DNA of 64,000 bases, from contig NZ_JAKCFC010000001.1 in the NCBI RefSeq assembly GCF_021916785.1, forward strand, positions 558,001-622,000, in the 5' to 3' direction. Position 1 is the stretch's first letter. Each line of letters starts with the position of its first letter. The stretch is from Mycolicibacterium lacusdiani. Its GTDB lineage: Bacteria; Actinomycetota; Actinomycetes; Mycobacteriales; Mycobacteriaceae. Under the pieces are notes generated by a model. It saw only the letters and a program-made list of their open reading frames with translations. It did no database searches and had not been told where the DNA came from. Positions 1 through 13,958 of the stretch are shown piece by piece. The translations under genes and the position numbers were made by a program.

Positions 1-648
1 CTGGCCGAACACCACGCCCTGCACGCGCGCAGTGAGTTGCGCGCGCGCCGCGGCGGTGCCCGGATCGGGGTCGGCACTCTCGATGAGCACGGCCTCCGAG
101 TCGCACAGCGAGTCGCCGAACGCCACCAGGTCGTGCAGGCCGAGCGTGCGGCCGGAGCCGACGACATCGGCGATCACGTCGGCAACGCCGAGCTGAACCG
201 AGATCTCCACCGCTCCGTCGAGCCGGATGACCGTCGCGTCGATGCCTCTGTCCGACAGATCCTTTCGAACGAGGTTCGGGAACGACGTCGCGATGCGCGT
301 GCCCGCGAGGTCCTCGACCGTCCAGTCGCGGCCGATCGGGCCTGCGTAGCGGAAGGTGGAGTTGCCGAAGCCCAGCGCGAGCCGCTCGGAGACGGCGGCC
401 CCGGAGTCGGCGGCCAGGTCGCGGCCGGTGATGCCGAGGTCCAGCTGACCCGACCCGACGTAGATCGCGATGTCCTTTGGCCGCAGGAAGAAGAACTCCA
501 CGTTGTTGACGCGGTCGATGACGGTTAGGTCCTTGGCGTCCCGGCGGCGGCGGTAGCCGGCCTCGGAAAGGATCTCGGCGGCGGACTCGCTCAGCGCGCC
601 CTTGTTGGGGACGGCGACTCGCAGCAGGTTCGCGGGTGAAGCGCTCAC
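1..648 (-). CDS. hisG: ATP phosphoribosyltransferase (partial, C-terminus outside window)
   Basis: First enzyme of histidine synthesis; it condenses ATP with PRPP to phosphoribosyl-ATP in the cytoplasm. The visible 216 codons start with GTG at 648 and read [17 protein letters not shown], the usual actinobacterial HisG start, and run off the left edge at VVFGQ. Mycobacterial long-form HisG is about 285 residues, so the regulatory ACT-like C-terminal domain is missing from view. The start overlaps the hisE stop by four bases (GTGA), which suggests translational coupling with the next step of the pathway. Confidence 0.95.
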   Translation of the reverse strand, partial: MSASPANLLRVAVPNKGALSESAAEILSEAGYRRRRDAKDLTVIDRVNNVEFFFLRPKDIAIYVGSGQLDLGITGRDLAADSGAAVSERLALGFGNSTFRYAGPIGRDWTVEDLAGTRIATSFPNLVRKDLSDRGIDATVIRLDGAVEISVQLGVADVIADVVGSGRTLGLHDLVAFGDSLCDSEAVLIESADPDPGTAAARAQLTARVQGVVFGQ

Positions 649-926
649 AGCTTCGCGTACACGTCGTCGAGGGTCAGGCCCCGCTTGATCATCAGCACCT
701 GCGTCCAGTACAGGAGCTGGCTGATCTCCTCGGCGAGCGCCTCGTCACCCTCGTGCTCGGCGGCCAGCCAGACCTCGCCTGCCTCCTCGAGGATCTTCTT
801 CCCGAGCCCGTGGACGCCGTCGTCGAGCGCGGCGACGGTCCCACTGCCCTCGGGGCGGGTGCGCGCACGCTCGCTCAATTCGGCGAACAGGGCATCGAAG
901 GTCTTCACGGCAGGCGATTGTTCCAC
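645..926 (-). CDS. hisE: Phosphoribosyl-ATP pyrophosphohydrolase
   Basis: Second step of histidine synthesis, hydrolysing phosphoribosyl-ATP to phosphoribosyl-AMP. The 93-residue reading starts at GTG 926 ([14 protein letters not shown]); I chose it over the ATG at 962 because 93 residues is the length I recall for mycobacterial HisE and the extra residues look unrelated. The MazG-like motif [19 protein letters not shown] carries the metal-binding acidic residues, and [13 protein letters not shown] is typical of the family. It lies 58 bp after the sugar porter gene on the same strand and overlaps hisG by 4 bp. Confidence 0.95.
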   Translation of the reverse strand: MEQSPAVKTFDALFAELSERARTRPEGSGTVAALDDGVHGLGKKILEEAGEVWLAAEHEGDEALAEEISQLLYWTQVLMIKRGLTLDDVYAKL

Positions 927-984
927 GCCACCGGCCGCCCCGTCACGGCGGTTTCCCTTCACCGCCGCGACGGGTGCATCCGGA

Positions 985-2457
985 TCAGGGGTTGGTGGCG
1001 GTCTTCGGGCTCGCGATGATCTGCCCGTGCATGTCCTCGAGGTCCATTCCCTTGGTCTCCATGACCCAGCGCCACACGAACAGACCCGACAGCACCGCGC
1101 ACAGCCCGTAGAAGCCGTAGGCGAGGCCGAGGTGCTCGCGCAGACCCGGGAAGGTGACGGTGATCAGCCAGTTGGCTGCCCACTGCCCCGCGGCGGCGAG
1201 GCCCAGCGCCGCGGCGCGGATGCGGTTGGGGAACATCTCGCCCAGCAGCACCCACACCACCGGCCCCCACGACATGCCGAACGAGACGACGAAGAGGTTC
1301 GCCGCGATCAACGCGATCACGCCCGACGCTCCGGGCAGGCTCGGGTTGCCGTCGGCTCCGACGGTGGCGTTCGCGAAGATCACCGACATCGTGATCAACG
1401 TGACCGCCATGCCGGTCGAACCGATGAGGAGCAACGGCTTGCGACCGATCTTGTCGATCAGTGCGATCGCGATGAGGGTGGTGAGCACGTTGATCACCGA
1501 GGTGATCACGGTGTAGATCGCCGACTCGTCGGCGCTGAAACCCACGGCCTGCCACAACACGTTCGAGTAGTAGAAGATCACGTTGATGCCGACGAACTGC
1601 TGGAAGATCGACAGCCCGAGGCCCACCCACACGATGCCGTAGATGCCGCCCGTGGGCTTGCGCATGTCCCGCCACGACGGCTTGTCCTCGCGCTCCAGGG
1701 TGTCCCGGATGCGGGTGATGGTGATCTCGAGGTTCTTCTTGCCGAGCAGCGTGCTGAGCACCCTGCGGGCCTCGGGGATCTGGTGGCTCGCAACGAGATA
1801 GCGCGGCGATTCGGGGATGGTGAAGGCCAGCGCGCCGTACAGCACCGCGGGCACCGCCATCACCAGGAACATCCACCGCCAGGCGTCGAGCCCGAACCAC
1901 AGCGGTTCGTTGGGGCCGCCGGCAAGCCACTGCAGCAGGTAGTTGACGGCGAACGACGCGAAGATGCCGGAGACGATCGCGAGCTGCTGCAGCGATCCGA
2001 GTCGGCCGCGGATGCCGGGCGGGGAGGTCTCGGCGATGTACGCGGGAGCGATGACCGACGCCACGCCCACCCCGATGCCGCCGACGATGCGGAAGAGCAC
2101 CACCGTCCACACCTCGTGGGCGAAACCGGTTCCGAACGCGCTGATGAGGAACAGCACCGCGGCGATCTTCATCACCGCGATGCGGCCGATCTTGTCTGCG
2201 ATGCGGCCTGCCGTCATCGCGCCGGCGGCGGCGCCGAGGAGTGCGGATGCGACCGCGAAGCCGAGTTCGGCGTTGCCGATCCCGAAGTCCTCCTGGATCG
2301 AGTCGACCGCACCGTTGATGACGGCGCTGTCGTAGCCGAAGAGCAGGCCACCGAGCGCAGCGACCGAGGCAATCCGTACTGCGGTGCGGCCGGAGGAGAA
2401 GTCCTCGTCGGTGATCGCCGACGCCGAATCGTCGACGGGCGGACCTTGACCAGCCAT
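985..2457 (-). CDS. MFS sugar porter (glucose/hexose permease-like)
   Basis: Twelve-helix inner-membrane transporter of the sugar porter family, 490 residues, probably proton-coupled or facilitated hexose uptake. Signatures are clear: the loop motif RIADKIGR after helix 2, PESPRYL at the end of helix 6, [13 protein letters not shown] in helix 7, the repeated loop [19 protein letters not shown] in helix 10 and the C-terminal METKG. The ATG at 2457 ([10 protein letters not shown]) is preceded by AAAGGACT, so upstream in-frame starts were rejected. A Glf-like glucose permease is the nearest idea, but the substrate cannot be read from sequence. Confidence 0.88.
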   Translation of the reverse strand: MAGQGPPVDDSASAITDEDFSSGRTAVRIASVAALGGLLFGYDSAVINGAVDSIQEDFGIGNAELGFAVASALLGAAAGAMTAGRIADKIGRIAVMKIAAVLFLISAFGTGFAHEVWTVVLFRIVGGIGVGVASVIAPAYIAETSPPGIRGRLGSLQQLAIVSGIFASFAVNYLLQWLAGGPNEPLWFGLDAWRWMFLVMAVPAVLYGALAFTIPESPRYLVASHQIPEARRVLSTLLGKKNLEITITRIRDTLEREDKPSWRDMRKPTGGIYGIVWVGLGLSIFQQFVGINVIFYYSNVLWQAVGFSADESAIYTVITSVINVLTTLIAIALIDKIGRKPLLLIGSTGMAVTLITMSVIFANATVGADGNPSLPGASGVIALIAANLFVVSFGMSWGPVVWVLLGEMFPNRIRAAALGLAAAGQWAANWLITVTFPGLREHLGLAYGFYGLCAVLSGLFVWRWVMETKGMDLEDMHGQIIASPKTATNP

Positions 2458-2643
2458 GGGGAGTCCTTTCGCTGCGCTGCAGAGACGTGGAACCCATTCA
2501 AGCACTCGCGCGCCGTCGTATTGGGTGTTCTGGGAATCGTCCGCGCGCCCCGCGCGATGATCAGATACTCCACGCCTCAACGGCTTTGCCCCCCGGTGCG
2601 GGATGCCAAGTGAGACCGCAGGAAGGAAGTAGCCGGAAGGCCC

Positions 2644-3339
2644 TCAGGCGCTGGGCAGCGGTTCGGCTCTCGGGTCGAGGTCGGCGTGGATGGCGCGCAG
2701 GTCCGCCACGCCCAGTCCGGCGAGGCTACCGACGTGCCTGCGCCGCGGACTCTCGGGCACCTCGACGTCGCTGGGCACCACCGCCACCACGCAGCCCGCC
2801 GACTCGGCGGCCATCGTTCCGGTCACCGAGTCCTCGACGGCAAGGCAGTGCCCGGGTTGGAGGCCGAGCATGTCGGCAGCGCGCAGGTAGATGTCGGGTG
2901 CGGGCTTGCCGCTCGGCACTTCGTCACCGCAGACCGTCGCCGAGAAGTAATGCCGCCCAATGCTTTCGAGCGCCTGCTCGGCGAGGTCGCGACGGGTGTT
3001 GGTCACCAACGCCATCGGCACGCCCTCGGCTGCCAGCGCGTCGAGGAGTTCGCGGGCGCCGGGCTGCCACGGCAGGCCCGCCGCGAACAGTTCCCCGGTG
3101 TATTCGTGCAGCCAATCGATCTCCCGCGCCGTCGACTCAGCGTCCGCGACCACGCCGAGGTCGGCGTAGACGATCGCCATCACGTTCTCGGCCGACCCGC
3201 CGACAGTGCTCTCGCGGACCTCGGCGCTCATCTCGCCACCGCGGCGGCGGTACAGCTCCTGCAGCGCCACGTCCCACAGTTTCTCGGAGTCGACGAGGGT
3301 GCCGTCCATGTCCCACAGCACCGCGCGCATGACGCCCAT
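2644..3339 (-). CDS. HAD-superfamily hydrolase, beta-phosphoglucomutase/phosphatase type
   Basis: Cytoplasmic haloacid-dehalogenase-like phosphatase of about 231 residues. All four HAD motifs are visible: DMDGTLVDSE (nucleophile and acid/base Asp), VTNT, the Lys of SGKPAPDIY, and AVEDS. The helical cap between motifs I and II marks subfamily IA, like phosphoglycolate phosphatase or beta-phosphoglucomutase. Candidate starts are ATG 3363, ATG 3339 and ATG 3330; none has a strong ribosome binding site, and 3339 is a compromise. It lies 59 bp after metH on the same strand. Substrate unknown. Confidence 0.85.
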   Translation of the reverse strand: MGVMRAVLWDMDGTLVDSEKLWDVALQELYRRRGGEMSAEVRESTVGGSAENVMAIVYADLGVVADAESTAREIDWLHEYTGELFAAGLPWQPGARELLDALAAEGVPMALVTNTRRDLAEQALESIGRHYFSATVCGDEVPSGKPAPDIYLRAADMLGLQPGHCLAVEDSVTGTMAAESAGCVVAVVPSDVEVPESPRRRHVGSLAGLGVADLRAIHADLDPRAEPLPSA

Positions 3340-3398
3340 TGTGTCATCGCAGGGCGGTGTCATCCCAATCCCGTTGCGGGCGTCACACGTTGACCCGC

Positions 3399-7148
<3,750 letters not shown>

Positions 7149-7163
7149 GTACGTTCCTTCCAT

Positions 7164-7412
7164 GACGGAAGGCGTCCTTAACTCTGCCGAGCGTGGCGGT
7201 AACCGAGGTGGGACCAGGCCCCCCGGGGCAACCGTTGCAACGCCTCTCGACCGACCAAGTCTACGTCGTCGTCCGACCGACGTCTGGGACGCCCACTAGT
7301 GCGCCGCGGCGCAGCACTTCGGTCCACATGGTAGTCGCTCGCCCCGAAACGTCAGGGCGACAGACCCGCCCGACGGTGCCGCTCCCCCGTCCGGTGCAGG
7401 GCTTAGGCTGAG
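7164..7412. promoter_or_regulatory. Divergent intergenic region between metH and the PAC2 gene
   Basis: About 250 bp separate the two divergent starts, so promoters for both must lie here. I looked for a B12 box and for a strong rho-independent hairpin and saw neither. No convincing -35/-10 pair could be assigned by eye. Confidence 0.35.
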
Positions 7413-8276
7413 ATGGTGACAGACCTGCCCGAACTGCATGACCCCATCGTGGTCGCGGCCTTCGAGGGGTGGAACGACGCCGGGGATGCGGCAAGCGATG
7501 CGCTGGAGCATCTCGACGCCATCTGGGAGGCCGACACCATCGTCGAGATCGACGACGAGGCGTACTACGACTACCAGGTCAACCGCCCGGTGATCCGCCA
7601 GATCGACGGCGTCACCCGGGAGCTGGTGTGGCCGTCGCTGCGCATCTCGCACTGCAGACCGCCGGGCAGCAATCGTGACATCGTGCTGATGCACGGCGTG
7701 GAGCCGAACATGCGGTGGCGCACGTTCTGTGCGGAGCTGCTCGCGATCGCCGACAAGCTGAACGTCGAGACCGTCGTCATCCTCGGGGCCCTGCTGGCCG
7801 ATACCCCCCACACGCGGCCGGTGCCGGTGTCGGGGGCGGCCTACTCCCCCGAGTCGGCGAAGTTCTTCGGGCTCGAGGAGACCCGGTACGAGGGGCCCAC
7901 CGGCATCGCGGGCGTGTTCCAGGACGCGTGCGTCGCGGCAGGCATTCCCGCCGTGACGTTCTGGGCAGCCGTCCCGCACTACGTGTCGCAGCCGCCCAAC
8001 CCGAAGGCGACCGTGGCGCTGCTGCGGCGGGTGGAGGACGTGCTCGACGTCGAGGTGCCGCTCGCCGACCTGCCTGCCGCTGCCGAGGAGTGGGAGCAGG
8101 CGGTCACCGAGATGACCGCAGACGACGAGGAGATCGCCGAATACGTGCACTCCCTCGAAGAGCGCGGTGACGCGGAGGTCGACATGACCGAGGCGATCGG
8201 CAAGATCGACGGCGACGCGCTGGCCGCGGAGTTCGAGCGCTACCTGCGCCGCCGCGGGCCGGGCTTCAGAGGGTAG
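7413..8276 (+). CDS. PAC2 family protein (proteasome assembly chaperone-like fold)
   Basis: 287-residue soluble protein of the PAC2 family; the M. tuberculosis counterpart at this position is Rv2125. The N-terminus (DPIVVAAFEGWNDAGDAAS) carries the family's GWNDAG motif, and VVILGALLADTPHTRPV and PTGIAGVFQDAC follow as in other actinobacterial members. The last 90 residues are acidic and probably helical. Despite the name, a role in proteasome assembly is unproven in mycobacteria. Transcribed divergently from metH; its stop lies 4 bp from the converging desaturase stop. Confidence 0.88.
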   Translation: MVTDLPELHDPIVVAAFEGWNDAGDAASDALEHLDAIWEADTIVEIDDEAYYDYQVNRPVIRQIDGVTRELVWPSLRISHCRPPGSNRDIVLMHGVEPNMRWRTFCAELLAIADKLNVETVVILGALLADTPHTRPVPVSGAAYSPESAKFFGLEETRYEGPTGIAGVFQDACVAAGIPAVTFWAAVPHYVSQPPNPKATVALLRRVEDVLDVEVPLADLPAAAEEWEQAVTEMTADDEEIAEYVHSLEERGDAEVDMTEAIGKIDGDALAAEFERYLRRRGPGFRG

Positions 8277-8279
8277 AGG

Positions 8280-9248
8280 CTAGGCCGACACCGAGCGCAC
8301 ACCCTTGGACCGGTCGCGGTCCAGGTAGCGGGCCTTGGAGGCCTCGAACTTGGCCGCCTCGGCCTCCATCCGCCCGATGAGTTCGGCGAGTTCCTCGCGG
8401 CTGCCTTCTCCCGCGCCGGTGAGGTCGTCGCGGTCGAACACCCGCCAGTACCGCAGCACGGGCAGCACGACGTCGTCGAGGTGCTGACGCATGTCGTAGA
8501 TCCCGCCGACGGCCATCTTGACGGCGTTGCGGCGGAAGTTGGGGATCGAGAACCCTGGCATCTGGAAGTTCAGCAGAATGCGGTAGATCGAGTGCATCGC
8601 GCGGTCGGGTGCCAACTCCAGCGCCGACGCAGCGAGCCCGCGGTAGAAGATCATGTGCAGGTTCTCGTCGGCGGAGACCCGCTTCAGCAGGGCGTCGGCA
8701 TAGGGCTCGGCGCACGCCCGTCCGGTGTTGCGGTGCGACACGCGGGTCGCCAGCTCCTGGAAGGTCACGTAGACCAGCGCGTCGAGCATCGACTCGGGCG
8801 CCACGGAGCCTTGGCCCTGCTGGCCGGGGCTGAACCCGGCGGTCACCTGCTGCATGCGCGCCTGCTCCAGGGCGACCGGGTCGACCGCACGGGTGACCAG
8901 CAGGTAGTCGCGCAGGGCGATCCCGTGCCGGTTCTCCTCGACGGTCCAGCGGTTCACCCACGCGCCCCAGGCGTCGTCGAGGCTGAAGTGCTCGGCGATC
9001 GCACGGTGGTACGACGGCAGGTTGTCCTCGGTCAGGAGGTTGGTGACCATCGCGATCCTGGCCACCTCCGTCAGTCCGGAGTCCTCGGGCGTCCACACGG
9101 TTCCGACGCCCGCGCCGGCAGCGGCCGACCACGGCACGTAGTCGTGCGGGTTCCAGTCCTTGGTCGCCGCGAGGTGCAGGTTCATGCCCGCTTCGGCGAC
9201 GGGTTCGAGTTCCCGGAGCAGTTCCAGGTCGCTCACCGTTCGCGCCAT
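8280..9248 (-). CDS. Acyl-ACP desaturase, DesA1-like
   Basis: Soluble di-iron desaturase, 322 residues, predicted to introduce a double bond into an acyl-ACP chain for membrane or mycolic-acid lipids. Iron ligands are in place: Glu of LLTEDNLPSYH, EENRHG (ExxH), Glu of TFQELATRVSHRN and the second ExxH in ADENLHMIFYR. The N-terminus LELLRELEPVAEAGMNLHL resembles DesA1. Mycobacteria carry several paralogues; this is a DesA1-type copy and I cannot say whether it is the essential one. It converges on the PAC2 gene. Confidence 0.9.
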   Translation of the reverse strand: MARTVSDLELLRELEPVAEAGMNLHLAATKDWNPHDYVPWSAAAGAGVGTVWTPEDSGLTEVARIAMVTNLLTEDNLPSYHRAIAEHFSLDDAWGAWVNRWTVEENRHGIALRDYLLVTRAVDPVALEQARMQQVTAGFSPGQQGQGSVAPESMLDALVYVTFQELATRVSHRNTGRACAEPYADALLKRVSADENLHMIFYRGLAASALELAPDRAMHSIYRILLNFQMPGFSIPNFRRNAVKMAVGGIYDMRQHLDDVVLPVLRYWRVFDRDDLTGAGEGSREELAELIGRMEAEAAKFEASKARYLDRDRSKGVRSVSA

Positions 9249-9363
9249 CGTTGGCCTGCCGTCCGCTCGTCGAGTCTGATCAGCGGCCGGTTGGCATCGC
9301 GATGAGTGTCGAGGCTACCGGTCGGTGCGCTGAACCCCGGGGAGGCTGGCTAGCGACGCCGGG

Positions 9364-10251
9364 TCATTCCCCCCGGAAGCCGTGATTGCGCTCGCTGGTC
9401 CAGCGGCCGAGCGCGGCGACCTCGGCGTCCATCCTGGGCAGGATGTCGGGCACCATCGCGCGCACCGGGATCTCGCCGACCCGGGTGGACATCACCGGCT
9501 TGAGCCACCGCAGTGCGCTCACCCACCCGGGACAGAAGATCCGCGACTTGCGCTTCTCGATGCCCTTGACGAACGCCTCGCCGCACTGCTCGACCGACGT
9601 GGTCGCCGACAGCGGGCCGGGCAGCCGCGACAGCATCTCGGCGAACGTGGACATGTCGGTCTTCGAGTCGCGGACCATCGCGGTGTCGATCCACGACATG
9701 TGGGCCGAGCCGACGTCGACGCCGCGGTAGGCGACCTCGAGCCGCAGGGCGTTGGCGAATTGCTCGACGGCCGCCTTGGACGCGTTGTACGGCGCCAGGC
9801 CGGGCGCCGCGGCGAACGCGGCGAGCGACGAGACGATCAGCACGTAGCCGCGCCGGTCGATGATCGACGGCAGGGTCGCCCGGACCGTGTGGAAGACGCC
9901 GAGCACGTTGATGTCCATCAGCCGCTTGAACGCCTCGGGGTCGACCTGCAGCACCGACCCGTAGCTGGCGATGCCCGCGTTGGCCACCACCACGTCGATG
10001 CCACCGAACTTTGCGATCGCCGCGTCGGCCGCGGCCTGCATCGCCGCCAGGTCGCGCACGTCGGCCACGACGGTCAGCACGCGCTCGTTGCCGAGCGCGG
10101 TGGCGGTGCGCGCAAGCTGCCGCTCGTCGACGTCGGTCAGGACCACCGTGGCGCCCCTGGCGTGCAATCCGTGCGCCACCTCGGCGCCCACACCCGCTGC
10201 TCCACCGGTGATCAGGACTACGCGACCGCTTACGGAGTGACTTCTGGACAT
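9364..10251 (-). CDS. Short-chain dehydrogenase/reductase
   Basis: Classical SDR of 295 residues, NAD(P)-dependent. It has the glycine-rich nucleotide motif LITGGAAGVGAEVA, the NAG motif VVANAGIASYG, catalytic Ser in IVSSLAAF and Tyr/Lys in YNASK. Asp in VLTDVDER after the second beta strand favours NAD over NADP. The last 40 residues extend beyond the catalytic core, as in lipid-linked mycobacterial SDRs. ATG 10251 (MSRSHSVSGRVV) is the start; the longer reading upstream would run into mshC. Substrate unknown. Confidence 0.88.
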   Translation of the reverse strand: MSRSHSVSGRVVLITGGAAGVGAEVAHGLHARGATVVLTDVDERQLARTATALGNERVLTVVADVRDLAAMQAAADAAIAKFGGIDVVVANAGIASYGSVLQVDPEAFKRLMDINVLGVFHTVRATLPSIIDRRGYVLIVSSLAAFAAAPGLAPYNASKAAVEQFANALRLEVAYRGVDVGSAHMSWIDTAMVRDSKTDMSTFAEMLSRLPGPLSATTSVEQCGEAFVKGIEKRKSRIFCPGWVSALRWLKPVMSTRVGEIPVRAMVPDILPRMDAEVAALGRWTSERNHGFRGE

Positions 10252-10298
10252 GACGCGAAGGGTACGACACCGGCGCACCGCGCCGGCGGGCGATGCGC

Positions 10299-11537
10299 CT
10301 ACAGAGCAACCCCGAGCAACGCGTCGACGGCTGTCGCCACCAGCCGCGGGGCATCGGTGTCGTGACCGCCGTAGGTGAGCGCATCGGTGGCCCACGCGTC
10401 CAACGCGGCAAGCGCTTTGGGGGTGTCGAGGTCGTCCGCGAGGTACCGGCGCACCCTGGCGATGACATCGCTGGCTTCGGGTCCCGCCGGCAACGCCGTC
10501 GCCTCCCGCCACCGACCCAGCCTGGTCCGGGCGTCGTCGAGCACGGCGTCGGTCCAGAACCGGTCGGTGCGGTAGTGCCCGGCGAACAATCCGAGCCGAA
10601 TGGCCGACGGTTCCACGCCGTCGGCGCGCAGCCGGGAAGCGAGCACCAGGTTGCCGCGGCTCTTGCTCATCTTGTGGCCGTCCCAGCCGATCATGCCGGC
10701 GTGAACGTAGTGCCTGGCGAATCTCCGTTCGCCCGTTGCCGATTCGGCGTGCGCGGCGGAGAACTCGTGGTGCGGGAAGATCAGGTCGCTGCCGCCGCCC
10801 TGAACGTCGAGGCCGGTACCGATGCGGGTGAGCGCGATCGCCGCGCACTCCACGTGCCAACCCGGCCGCCCGGGCCCGAACGGTGACGGCCAACTCGGCT
10901 CGTCAGGGCGCTCCGCACGCCACAGCAGGGCATCGAGCGGATCGGCCTTGCCCGCCCGGTCGGGGTCACCGCCGCGCTCGCCGAAGAGGCGCAGCATGGT
11001 GTCGCGGTCGTAGCCCGACTCGTAGCCGAACTGGACCGTGGCGTCGGCGTGGAAGTAGACGTCCGGGTACTGCGGGTCGTCGACGACGTAGGCGGCGCCC
11101 GAGGCGATCAGCTTCTCCACGAGTTCGATGACCTCGTCGATCGCGTCGGTGGCTGCCACATAGTCCTGTGGGGGCAGTACCCGCAGTGCGGACATGTCGT
11201 CGCGGAACAGCTGGGTCTCCCTGGCGCCGAGGTCGCGCCAGTCGATGCCGTCGCGCGCGGCTCGCTCGAACAGCGGGTCGTCGACGTCGGTGACGTTCTG
11301 CACGTAGTGCACCCGGCGACCGGAGTCCAGCCACTGCCGGTAGACCAGGTCGAACGTCAGGTAGGTGGCGGCATGGCCCAGGTGGGTGGCGTCGTACGGG
11401 GTGATGCCGCAGACGTACATCGACGCCGTCTCGCCCGTGGACACCGGACGGACCTGCCGGTCGGCACTGTCGTACAGCCGCAGCTCCGGGCCCCGTCCGG
11501 GCAGCTCCGGAATGACGGGCGCCGACCACGATTGCAT
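10299..11537 (-). CDS. mshC: L-cysteine:1D-myo-inosityl 2-amino-2-deoxy-alpha-D-glucopyranoside ligase
   Basis: ATP-dependent ligase joining Cys to GlcN-Ins in mycothiol synthesis, related to cysteinyl-tRNA synthetase. The 412-residue product starts [16 protein letters not shown] at ATG 11537, matching MshC starts rather than CysS. Zinc ligand Cys in YVCGITPYD, the HIGH-like [17 protein letters not shown] and KMSKSRGN are all present. The C-terminal anticodon-binding domain of CysRS is absent, which separates the two families. Mycothiol is the main actinobacterial thiol, so this gene is a strong lineage marker. It lies just downstream of cysQ, another sulfur-pathway gene. Confidence 0.96.
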   Translation of the reverse strand: MQSWSAPVIPELPGRGPELRLYDSADRQVRPVSTGETASMYVCGITPYDATHLGHAATYLTFDLVYRQWLDSGRRVHYVQNVTDVDDPLFERAARDGIDWRDLGARETQLFRDDMSALRVLPPQDYVAATDAIDEVIELVEKLIASGAAYVVDDPQYPDVYFHADATVQFGYESGYDRDTMLRLFGERGGDPDRAGKADPLDALLWRAERPDEPSWPSPFGPGRPGWHVECAAIALTRIGTGLDVQGGGSDLIFPHHEFSAAHAESATGERRFARHYVHAGMIGWDGHKMSKSRGNLVLASRLRADGVEPSAIRLGLFAGHYRTDRFWTDAVLDDARTRLGRWREATALPAGPEASDVIARVRRYLADDLDTPKALAALDAWATDALTYGGHDTDAPRLVATAVDALLGVAL

Positions 11538-11636
11538 GGCTCCGACTCTAGAGACGATTTCGGGCTCCTCACGTACGGGGGTGTGCTTGAAGAGGGACAC
11601 CGGAGCCGCCGATTCCATTCCCGGAGGGGTCCACGT

Positions 11637-12404
11637 CTAGTAGATCGAGCGGATCCCCTCGAGCAGGATCTCGGCGAACTCGGGCCTGCACATCAGCAGG
11701 TCCGGAAGGTACGGGTCGGGACGGTTGTAGAGCAGCGGGGACCCGTCGATGCGCGAGGCGTGCAGGCCCGCGGCAGCCACGACGCCTGCCGGCGCGGCCG
11801 AATCCCATTCCCACTGCCCGCCCGCGTGGATGTAGGCGTCGACGTCGCCCCGCACGACGGCCATCGCCTTCGCCCCCGCCGAGCCGATGCCGATCAGCTC
11901 GATGTCGAGGACGTCGCGCAGCCACCACAGCACGGTCGGTGGCCGGTTGCGGCTGGTGGCGACGCGGATCGGGCCGGGCCTGCGCGGCGGCGGGCCGGTC
12001 ACCGTGTCCGTGCGGTAGACCTCGCCGCTGGCGGGCAGTCCGACGACGGCGTCGGTGATGCCGCCGTCGCGGCCGCCGTCCGGTGCGCCGCTGCGCTGCC
12101 ACAGCGCGATGTGCACGGCCCAGTCCACCCGGCCGGGCATCGAGAACTCACGCGTGCCGTCGACCGGGTCGACGATCCACACCCGGTCGGACCGTAGCCG
12201 CGCCGGATCGTCGGCCGCCTCCTCGGACAGGATGGCGTCGGCGGGCCGGGCCGCGCGCAACCGGTCCAGGATGAACGTGTTGGCCCGCCGATCGCCGATG
12301 TCGCCGAGTTCGTAGGGATCGTAGAACCCGACTTCCTCGCGAAGGTCCACCAGCATCGCGCCGACGTCCTTCGCCACCTGCGCGGCAAGCGCCGCGTCCG
12401 TCAC
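11637..12404 (-). CDS. cysQ: 3'-phosphoadenosine-5'-phosphatase, inositol monophosphatase family
   Basis: Removes the 3' phosphate of PAP/PAPS, relieving product inhibition in sulfate assimilation; related mycobacterial enzymes can also act on inositol or fructose phosphates. Metal-site motifs are visible: Glu pair in [15 protein letters not shown], and [14 protein letters not shown] near the end. The 255 residues begin at GTG 12404, overlapping the stop of the upstream GNAT gene by four bases, so the two are probably co-translated. M. tuberculosis Rv2131c is the counterpart beside mshC. Confidence 0.92.
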   Translation of the reverse strand: MTDAALAAQVAKDVGAMLVDLREEVGFYDPYELGDIGDRRANTFILDRLRAARPADAILSEEAADDPARLRSDRVWIVDPVDGTREFSMPGRVDWAVHIALWQRSGAPDGGRDGGITDAVVGLPASGEVYRTDTVTGPPPRRPGPIRVATSRNRPPTVLWWLRDVLDIELIGIGSAGAKAMAVVRGDVDAYIHAGGQWEWDSAAPAGVVAAAGLHASRIDGSPLLYNRPDPYLPDLLMCRPEFAEILLEGIRSIY

Positions 12405-13081
12405 GCCGGCGGTGTCGACTGCGGCGTGGCGGCCGGGGCGCGCACCACCATGGCGACGGCCGGGAAGTAGGCCGCCATCTCCGAGCGCGAGCGACGCAGG
12501 GCGGCGGTGCCGAAACCGCGGTGCCGGTGGTCGGGGTGAACCCAGATGCGCACGTTGCACTCGCCGTCGACCAGCTCACCGAAGACCATGCCGACCTTCT
12601 GGGAGCCCTCCTCGGCGACGAACCAGACCGCTTCCTCGGCGTGCACGCGGCTGACCGCGGAGCGGATCTCGTCGTCGAGGTTGCCTGCCGGGGCGCCCGA
12701 CCCGTCACCGCTGGCACCGACGTCCTCGGTGCGCGCCGCGAACACGTCTCGGTCCTGTTCGGGGGAGAACGGACGCAGGGTCAGGCCCTCCCCCGAGCTG
12801 GCGGGCCGCTCGGCGAAGGTGAACGTGAGCTGCTTGTTGAGGTCGTCCAATTCCTGGGCGATGCGCCTGCGCGAATCCCGGGTGAGGCGGTCGAACTGCA
12901 TCGCCATCACCGCCTCGCCGCCCAGCTGCGACGTGCCGAGCAGCTTGGCGATGGCCTCGACCGCTGAGGCCTTGTCGTCTGCCTCGACGATCACGTCGAG
13001 CACTTCGTGCCTGAGGTCGAGCGCCTTCTGCAGGGCATCGGTGATCTCGCGGCGGGCGGCGGCCCGGTCATGATCGGTCAT
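12401..13081 (-). CDS. GNAT acetyltransferase with N-terminal GyrA-like coiled-coil segment
   Basis: 226-residue two-part protein. Residues about 15-95 resemble the tower/coiled-coil segment of DNA gyrase subunit A: compare [18 protein letters not shown] here with the GyrA pattern AILDMQLRRLxxLERxRI, with the helical [18 protein letters not shown] before it. Residues about 103-226 look like a GNAT fold, ending in [19 protein letters not shown], where HRHRGFG is the acetyl-CoA loop. No DNA-cleavage domain is present, so topoisomerase activity is excluded; the coiled coil may dimerise the enzyme. Substrate unknown. I recall a different small gene here in M. tuberculosis. Confidence 0.75.
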   Translation of the reverse strand: MTDHDRAAARREITDALQKALDLRHEVLDVIVEADDKASAVEAIAKLLGTSQLGGEAVMAMQFDRLTRDSRRRIAQELDDLNKQLTFTFAERPASSGEGLTLRPFSPEQDRDVFAARTEDVGASGDGSGAPAGNLDDEIRSAVSRVHAEEAVWFVAEEGSQKVGMVFGELVDGECNVRIWVHPDHRHRGFGTAALRRSRSEMAAYFPAVAMVVRAPAATPQSTPPA

Positions 13082-13130
13082 GACCGCCAGCGTAGAACAC
13101 GTAGAGGCGTCGAGAGCGGGGTTGCGCCCG

Positions 13131-13958
13131 TCAGAAGGCGGGCCACGGGATGGGCCGGTGCCGGTCGGGCGTCGGCATCACCGGATCATCAAGCAGCAGA
13201 ACGGCTCTGGCGTACAGGGCATCGATCTCGCGGTTGGTGATGTGACCGCTGAGCGCGTCGGCGAGGTCGCCGCACAGTGCGTCGCGGAACGCAGCGACGC
13301 GAGCCAGGGTGTCGTCGTCGATCGGCTTGCCCGCCCACCCCCACAGCACGGTGCGCAGTTTGTCGTCGCTGTGCAGGCTCACGCCGTGGTCGACTCCGCG
13401 CACGCGTCCGTCGACACCTGCCAGGATGTGGCCGCCCTTGCGGTCGGCGTTGTTGATCAGCACGTCGAACACGGCCATCATTCGCAGTCGCGCGTCGTCG
13501 GCGTGCACGAGCGTGACCTCGTCGCCGGCGTAGTCGTAGGCCTGCAGGATGGGTAGGTAGCCCTGCGGGACGCGTCCCGCGGGCACGAGGTCGACGAGAT
13601 CGGGTCCATCGGGTTCGGCGCCGGAGTCGTCGAGTGCGTCGCCGGGCTGGTCGACCCACTGCTGCACCATGCCCGGCCCCGCCGGTCCCTCGCGAACGAG
13701 GGTGTGCGGCACGATCTCCCAGCCCAGCGCATCGGAGACCAGGAAGGCGCCGTACTCGCGGCCCGCGAGCGTCCCGTCCGGGAAGTCCCACAGCGGCGCC
13801 TCACCGGCGACCGGCTTGTAGACGCAGTGCGCCTGCCGGTCGTCGAGATGCGCCTCGCACAGGAAGGTCGCATTGCTGGCGGATCGGATGCGTCCGATGA
13901 CGGTCAGTTCACCGCGACTCAGGACCTCTCCGACCGCTGCGTCAGAAGTCGGGCTCAT
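13131..13958 (-). CDS. SCO1664-family protein, PI3/PI4-kinase-like fold
   Basis: 275-residue conserved actinobacterial protein (Rv2133c/SCO1664 family, TIGR03843 as I recall). It shows weak but orderly atypical-kinase features: an ATP-Lys candidate in HCVYKPVAGEAPLWDF, a catalytic-loop-like INNADRKGGHIL (D..N order as in PI3K/HipA-type folds), and a metal-site-like GVDHGVSLH. Substrate and activity are unknown. ATG 13958 overlaps the end of the upstream DUF3090 gene by 17 bp, so translation is probably coupled. Together with DUF3090 and the phosphatase gene it forms a conserved trio near mshC. Confidence 0.8.
   Translation of the reverse strand: MSPTSDAAVGEVLSRGELTVIGRIRSASNATFLCEAHLDDRQAHCVYKPVAGEAPLWDFPDGTLAGREYGAFLVSDALGWEIVPHTLVREGPAGPGMVQQWVDQPGDALDDSGAEPDGPDLVDLVPAGRVPQGYLPILQAYDYAGDEVTLVHADDARLRMMAVFDVLINNADRKGGHILAGVDGRVRGVDHGVSLHSDDKLRTVLWGWAGKPIDDDTLARVAAFRDALCGDLADALSGHITNREIDALYARAVLLLDDPVMPTPDRHRPIPWPAF

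Noticed and set aside
7164..7412. Cobalamin or SAM riboswitch upstream of metH
   Set aside because: No B12 box or recognisable conserved core could be found on either strand.
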